DNA of 64,000 nucleotides from Mucilaginibacter rigui (GTDB lineage Bacteria; Bacteroidota; Bacteroidia; Sphingobacteriales; Sphingobacteriaceae): contig NZ_JACWMW010000004.1 of NCBI RefSeq assembly GCF_014773275.1, positions 1-64,000 on the forward strand, written 5' to 3'. The notes beneath the pieces were generated by a model. That model was given only the letters and a program-made list of their open reading frames with translations. It was not told the DNA's origin and did no database searches. A program made the position numbers and the translations under genes. Shown in pieces: positions 59,412 through 64,000 of this stretch; positions within the stretch are counted from its first letter, which is position 1, and each line of letters starts with the position of its first letter.

Positions 59412-60581
59412 ATGAAAAGTTTTAAAGCCGATTACGTTTTCCCTGTTTGTGCCGATCCTGTAAAGAATGGAATTGTTACTGTAGATGATTTTGGAAAGAT
59501 CGTATCAGTTACTGACGACAATTCACCCCCAACACAAACACCTATCGAAACAGTAAGCGGTATAATTGTGCCGGGCTTTATAAATACACACTGCCATACT
59601 GAGCTTTCGCACATAAAAGATAAAATAAGTGCCGGTGGTGGGCTGATCAATTTTATAAAAGACATCCTCTCTTTCAGAAGCGCCGGGCCGGGCGAAATAT
59701 TGGAGGCAGCACAAGCAGCCGATCAGCAGATGTTTGATAATGGGATAGTTGCCGTTGGCGATATTTCTAATAACAGTATCACGGCACCCATCAAAGCAAA
59801 AAGCAAGTTATATTATCATACTTTTATTGAAATATTGGGGTTTTTGCCTGCAAACGCCGAGGAACTTTTTAATAAAGCCCTTGCTACGGCCGAAGAGTTT
59901 AAACCGCAATCAACATCAATAACCGCGCACGCGCCCTATTCGGTATCGAAAGAATTATTTAAGCTGATCAAACAGCATAGCGAAACCGGTACTAACCTGC
60001 TAAGTATCCATAACCAGGAGTGCGAAGACGAGAATAAATTTTACCGCTATAAATTAGGCGGGTTTATTGACCTTTATAAGCATTTAGGGGTTGATATTGG
60101 TTACTTCAGGCCGCAGGCACGTAATTCCCTGCAATCAATTATCCCGTTGTTAACCAATCGGCAAAAGGTATTGCTGGTACATAATACTTGTACCAACTTA
60201 AAGGATATTTATTTTATCAAACGGTTTGATCGTAAGGTAAACTGGTGCTTTTGCCCTAATGCCAACATCTATATTGAAAAGCGTTTACCCAAAATAGAGC
60301 TTTTTATAAACCAGGGATTCAATATTACCCTGGGTACCGATAGCCTTGCATCTAACAGTAAACTGTGCATTTTAAGCGAAATGCGCACTATACAGCAGCA
60401 CTTCCCGTCTATCGGTATTGATACCTTGCTAAAATGGGGTACCATTAACGGTGCGCAATTTTTAGGTATTGATGATGAAAAAGGAACTATTGAGGCTGGT
60501 AAAACGCCCGGACTTAACCTTATTACCGGTATGGACGGCTTTAAACTAACCCCCGATACAAAGGTTAAAAGGCTGGTTTAA
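59412..60581 (+). CDS. Amidohydrolase-family deaminase-like protein
   Basis: 389 residues. The metal motifs are HxH in FINTHCHTELSH, His in ITAHAPYSVSKELF, HNQECEDENKF, and the Asp in ITLGTDSLASNSKLCIL. This fits the cytosine deaminase/SAH-deaminase/aminodeoxyfutalosine deaminase branch; the substrate cannot be decided from sequence alone. A menaquinone-pathway role is possible, but no other mqn gene is nearby. It diverges from rlmN and precedes the acylphosphatase gene. Confidence 0.8.
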   Translation: MKSFKADYVFPVCADPVKNGIVTVDDFGKIVSVTDDNSPPTQTPIETVSGIIVPGFINTHCHTELSHIKDKISAGGGLINFIKDILSFRSAGPGEILEAAQAADQQMFDNGIVAVGDISNNSITAPIKAKSKLYYHTFIEILGFLPANAEELFNKALATAEEFKPQSTSITAHAPYSVSKELFKLIKQHSETGTNLLSIHNQECEDENKFYRYKLGGFIDLYKHLGVDIGYFRPQARNSLQSIIPLLTNRQKVLLVHNTCTNLKDIYFIKRFDRKVNWCFCPNANIYIEKRLPKIELFINQGFNITLGTDSLASNSKLCILSEMRTIQQHFPSIGIDTLLKWGTINGAQFLGIDDEKGTIEAGKTPGLNLITGMDGFKLTPDTKVKRLV

Positions 60582-60696
60582 TAATTGATTAGGTTGATTG
60601 CGTTGCATTACCTTATTTTTGTATCCAATAAATATAAGGTGTGTGCGTTTTTATAATGCATTCACCGGTAAACATAATCAACCACTTTCCAGTTAA

Positions 60697-60975
60697 ATGA
60701 AACATCTTGATATTACGGTAAAGGGCAAAGTACAGGGCGTATATTTCAGGGCCGGTGCAAAAGCCGTTGCCGACCAGCTTGGCGTAAAAGGTATTGTAGC
60801 AAACCAGCCCAACGGCGATGTATTTATTGAGGCCGAAGCTGACGATTTAATGATGGAAATGTTTTTGGATTATTGCCACGAAGGCGCCGAACATGCTGTT
60901 GTAACCGGTGTTGAAACCCGTGAAGGCGAATTGAAAAACTATCGTAATTTTGAGATAGTAAAAAAGAGTTTATAA
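60697..60975 (+). CDS. acyP: Acylphosphatase
   Basis: A 92-residue alpha/beta enzyme that hydrolyses acyl phosphates. The signature GKVQGVYFRAGAK (with catalytic Arg and phosphate loop) is followed by the Asn element in KGIVANQPNGDVFIEAEA. Complete. The flippase gene follows after 21 bases and is probably in the same transcript. Confidence 0.93.
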   Translation: MKHLDITVKGKVQGVYFRAGAKAVADQLGVKGIVANQPNGDVFIEAEADDLMMEMFLDYCHEGAEHAVVTGVETREGELKNYRNFEIVKKSL

Positions 60976-60996
60976 ACCATTTTATCCTCTCTCTGA

Positions 60997-62499
60997 TTGT
61001 CAACTGCTAAAAAATTTGCCGGACAAACCGCATTATATGGTATAAGTACCATAGCCGGTAGGGTGCTTGGTTTTTTCCTAACCCCGATATATACGCGTAC
61101 ATACGCCACAAAAACCTACGGTATTTTTGGTAATATGTTTAGCTATGCTTCAATGCTGAACGCCCTGCTTGCATTTGGTATGGAAACTACATATTTCAGA
61201 TATTTGAATAAACATGCTGATAACAAACAGGCGGTTTACAATAATACATTCGGAGCAATATTAAGTATAGCGGTAGTGTTTTTCCTGCTTACCTTCCCTT
61301 TTGCTGGCAGCATAACCAATTGGATCCGCGTTGATAATACTACGCCAGTAGATCAGTACATATTATACACCAAATATTTTATTGGCATTTTAATTTTTGA
61401 TGCCCTGTGCGTGATACCTTTTGCGAAGGTACGTGCCGATGGCCGGCCGGGGCGTTATGGTCTTATAAAACTGGCTAACGTAGTAATATTTGTTGGGTTA
61501 AACCTGTTTTTTATATACGCTGTCCCTTTTATTATAAAGCATAATTTACCGGGTGTTAATCTTATTACCCCATGGTTCATAAAGGGTTGGCTGGGTTACG
61601 TTTTTCTGTCAAATTTAATTGCCAGTATTGCTACCTTTTTAATGCTGATGCCCGAGTTGTTACAGCTGAGGCCAAAATTTAACCGCGCGCTTTTTGCCGA
61701 AATGCTGATATATAGCTGGCCGGTTTTGATAGCCAACTTCTCATACCTGGTAAATGAAAATCTTGATAAAATTTTATTAGGTAAATTATTACCCGAAGAT
61801 GTAAGCGCTACACAAGTTGGTATTTATACTGCCTGCGCTAAAATATCTATCTTCCTTAGCATTTTTGTAAATGCATTTAGGCTTGGAGCCGAACCTTTCT
61901 TTTTTAGCCATGCCAAAAATAAAAATGCAACGCAAACCTACGCACGTATCATGACATACTTTGTAATTGCCGTATGCCTGATCTTCGTGGCACTGGTAGC
62001 AAATATCCAACTGCTGAAATATTTTATAAAGGGTAAGGATGCAGAGCAAACTAATTTATATTGGTCAGGTATACAAGTGGTCCCTGTATTATTGTTTGGT
62101 TATGTAAGCCTGGGTATTTATATGAACTTATCTGTTTGGTATAAACTTACCGATCAGACCAAATATGGATTATACATATCTGGCATAGGTGCTTTGCTTA
62201 CAATCGTGCTTAACATTATTTTTATCCCTTACTATGGCTACATAGCTTCGGCTTGGATCTCATTAGCTGCTTATGCCAGCATGATGATCATGTCGTACAT
62301 CTGGGGGCAAAAAAATTATCCTATCCCGTATGATATTAAAAAGAACCTGACCTATATTATATTATCAGCTGCACTCGTTTATATATCGTTCACAGTTTTT
62401 AAGCGCAATATATTTATTGGCAATGGCTTGTTAATACTGTTTGGATTGGGCGCGTTGTACACCGAACGTAAAGAACTAAAAGCTATCTTTAACAGATAA
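60997..62499 (+). CDS. Polysaccharide flippase (MVF/MATE, Wzx-like)
   Basis: A 500-residue protein with 12-14 membrane helices. The N-terminus KKFAGQTALYGISTIAGRVLGFFLTPIYTRTYATKTYG is typical of oligosaccharide flippases that move lipid-linked sugar units across the inner membrane. Start is TTG at 60997, which fits the MSTAKKFAGQ N-terminus; there is no Shine-Dalgarno site. No wzy or glycosyltransferase is beside it. Followed after 17 bases by a TPR protein, perhaps of the same unit. Confidence 0.88.
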   Translation: MSTAKKFAGQTALYGISTIAGRVLGFFLTPIYTRTYATKTYGIFGNMFSYASMLNALLAFGMETTYFRYLNKHADNKQAVYNNTFGAILSIAVVFFLLTFPFAGSITNWIRVDNTTPVDQYILYTKYFIGILIFDALCVIPFAKVRADGRPGRYGLIKLANVVIFVGLNLFFIYAVPFIIKHNLPGVNLITPWFIKGWLGYVFLSNLIASIATFLMLMPELLQLRPKFNRALFAEMLIYSWPVLIANFSYLVNENLDKILLGKLLPEDVSATQVGIYTACAKISIFLSIFVNAFRLGAEPFFFSHAKNKNATQTYARIMTYFVIAVCLIFVALVANIQLLKYFIKGKDAEQTNLYWSGIQVVPVLLFGYVSLGIYMNLSVWYKLTDQTKYGLYISGIGALLTIVLNIIFIPYYGYIASAWISLAAYASMMIMSYIWGQKNYPIPYDIKKNLTYIILSAALVYISFTVFKRNIFIGNGLLILFGLGALYTERKELKAIFNR

Positions 62500-62516
62500 A
62501 AGCATTGGGCAGATAA

Positions 62517-64000
62517 ATGAAATTAGCCGCAGCCATTATATTACTTACAGGGGTATCATTTACCTGCCTGGCGCAAAACAAGCCGGGGAAGGCTAATAGT
62601 GCCATAGTAAGTGCCGCAAAACCAATGACAGCCGCCGATAGCGGTATGGTAAAACAACTCTTCTTTTCGGCCCTGCGCGAAAAAACGGTGGAGAACACCA
62701 AACTGGCTGCCGAGCTTTTTAACCGCATTTTGCAGATAGACCCCACAAATGATGCCACTATGTTTGAGTTGGCTAACCTGGAGAAAGCGCAGAATAACTA
62801 CCCGGTTATGCAAAACCTGCTGGAGCGGGCAGTTACTGTAAACCCTAATAATGAATGGTACTGGATAGCCCTTGCCGGTAGCTATGAAAAAAGCAACGAC
62901 CTGGATAAGCTGGAGAATGTTTTTAACGAACTTATTCGCCTTGACCCAAGTAAGCCCGACTACTATTACGATAAGGCCAACGCCCTGTTCATCCAAAAAA
63001 GGTACGACGAGGCATTGGCCATGTATGATAAAGTAGAAGAACTTGCCGGCCCAAGCGAAGACCTGCTGCTTAATCGCCAAAAAAATTATATCAGGCAGGG
63101 TAATATTAAAAAGGCCATTGCCGCGCTTGATGAATTAATATTGGTTAACCCATTACAGGTAAAATATTACCTGATGCAAGCCGAGATATACAACACCAAT
63201 AATTTAAATGATAAAGCACTCGCGGTATTGCAAAAAGCAAAAGCGATCGATTCGAAAAACGGGTTGATACATCTGGCGCTTTCAGATATCTACCGCGAAA
63301 AAAACAACATTGAGGCAAGCTATGACGAATTGATAGCAGCTTTTGCTATTCCCGACCTGGACATCGATCAAAAGATCAGGATAATTTTGGGCTATGTTCC
63401 TAAATTCCCCGATGCAAATGCAAAGGCCAGCGCGCTTGAACTGAGCCGCATCCTCACCGTTGCACATCCTGCCGAAAGTAAAGCATTTGCCATATACGGC
63501 GATATGCTGCTGCAAAGCGAAAAAATAAGTGATGCCAAAACAGCCTATAAAAAAGCCATTAGTTTAGATAACCAGGCCTACAGCGTGCAGGAGCAACTGG
63601 TGAGGATAGATCTTGGCGAAAACGACCTGGACGCAGCCATTAAAGATGGTGAAAGCTCACTCTCGTTTTTTCCTAATCAGGCATGGATGAATTATATGGT
63701 AGGTGTGGCCTGGCAGCAAAAACGCGATTATAACAAAGCCATATCCTATTTACGCACAGCCACAGTTTTAGAAACGCAGGACAAAGACCTGCTTTCGCAA
63801 AGTTTTTCGGCCCTGGGCGATTGTTACCACTCACTTGGCGATAATAAAAGCTCGGATAGCGCCTATGAAAAAGCCATCGCCATAAACCCTGATAATGCGT
63901 TTACACTGAACAATTACGCCTACTATTTGTCGTTAAGGAATGAACGCTTAGAAAACGCGGCGCAAATGTCAAAGCATAGCACCGACCTGCAGCCCAACAC
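62517..64000 (+). CDS. TPR-repeat protein, truncated by the window end
   Basis: At least 494 residues, running off the right edge. Signal peptide MKLAAAIILLTGVSFTCLAQ, then many tetratricopeptide-like repeats from about residue 60 on (for example AAELFNRILQIDPTNDATMFELANLEKAQNNY; YDEALAMYDKVEELAGP; AKTAYKKAISLDNQAYS; DSAYEKAIAINPDNAFTLNNYAYYLS). A periplasmic or outer-membrane-attached scaffold is likely, as for similar Bacteroidota TPR proteins. Role unknown. It lies 17 bases after the flippase gene. Confidence 0.85.
   Translation, partial: MKLAAAIILLTGVSFTCLAQNKPGKANSAIVSAAKPMTAADSGMVKQLFFSALREKTVENTKLAAELFNRILQIDPTNDATMFELANLEKAQNNYPVMQNLLERAVTVNPNNEWYWIALAGSYEKSNDLDKLENVFNELIRLDPSKPDYYYDKANALFIQKRYDEALAMYDKVEELAGPSEDLLLNRQKNYIRQGNIKKAIAALDELILVNPLQVKYYLMQAEIYNTNNLNDKALAVLQKAKAIDSKNGLIHLALSDIYREKNNIEASYDELIAAFAIPDLDIDQKIRIILGYVPKFPDANAKASALELSRILTVAHPAESKAFAIYGDMLLQSEKISDAKTAYKKAISLDNQAYSVQEQLVRIDLGENDLDAAIKDGESSLSFFPNQAWMNYMVGVAWQQKRDYNKAISYLRTATVLETQDKDLLSQSFSALGDCYHSLGDNKSSDSAYEKAIAINPDNAFTLNNYAYYLSLRNERLENAAQMSKHSTDLQPN

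Noticed and set aside
1..64000. CRISPR array, tRNA, rRNA or insertion sequence
   Set aside because: I looked for regularly spaced direct repeats, cloverleaf-like segments and transposase motifs and found none that hold up.

Overview
The window looks like an ordinary chromosomal segment of a Bacteroidota bacterium, most probably Sphingobacteriaceae (Mucilaginibacter/Pedobacter type). Many genes carry the TTTG-N19-TAnnTTTG promoter typical of this phylum, and Shine-Dalgarno sites are rare outside rpsI and rpsB. Characteristic families are present (DUF3127, DUF4197, M90 and SMUG2-type proteins, an RGG-tailed RRM protein, anti-sigma/TonB mosaics), and the intergenic spaces are full of short palindromic dispersed repeats. 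Base composition is moderate and even. I saw no tRNA, rRNA, CRISPR array, prophage or intact insertion sequence.

Layout. 1-3.1 kb: repeat, small YtxH-like protein, ABC-2 type exporter. 3.1-11.3 kb: an exopolysaccharide locus of four tightly packed minus-strand genes (sensor kinase, BcsB-like periplasmic protein, family-2 processive glycosyltransferase with an MshEN-like N-terminus, multi-pass GT-C-like membrane protein), with a family-5 glycoside hydrolase diverging from its head. 11.3-15.6 kb: acyl-ACP desaturase, MscS channel, aldo/keto reductase. 16.0-20.8 kb: translation operon rplM-rpsI-rpsB-tsf, then nagA and pyrH. 20.9-28.5 kb, mostly minus: ABC exporter, MarR-GNAT fusion, frr, RRM protein, GreA-like protein with a possible attenuated leader, CapA and NlpC/P60 proteins. 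29.1-35.5 kb, plus: pyruvate dehydrogenase E1 alpha and E2, MtfA-like peptidase, SMUG2-like glycosylase, ECF sigma factor with a mosaic anti-sigma protein. 35.7-44.0 kb, minus: DUF4197, kinase-DUF47-PiT phosphate module, YceI, porin, HD hydrolase, XRE regulator, THUMP methyltransferase. 44.1-64 kb: DUF3127 protein with an SSB-like tail, two-component pair, decayed VOC gene, M28 peptidase, dxs, scpA, glyA, a large GAF/PAS hybrid kinase, comF, rlmN, amidohydrolase, acylphosphatase, flippase and a TPR protein that runs off the window.

Most of the window is housekeeping. The best candidate for an under-described system is the 3.1-11.3 kb polysaccharide locus. It resembles cellulose/NfrB-type synthase-secretion systems but has an unusual domain arrangement, a degenerate c-di-GMP-type domain and a kinase in place of an obvious cyclic-nucleotide enzyme. 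Secondary points are a set of genes whose -7 boxes almost touch the start codon (candidate leaderless mRNAs), a possible small RNA or attenuator upstream of the GreA-like gene, a VOC pseudogene whose lesions can be read directly, and several repeat families. All protein assignments come from reading motifs by eye; no database search was run.
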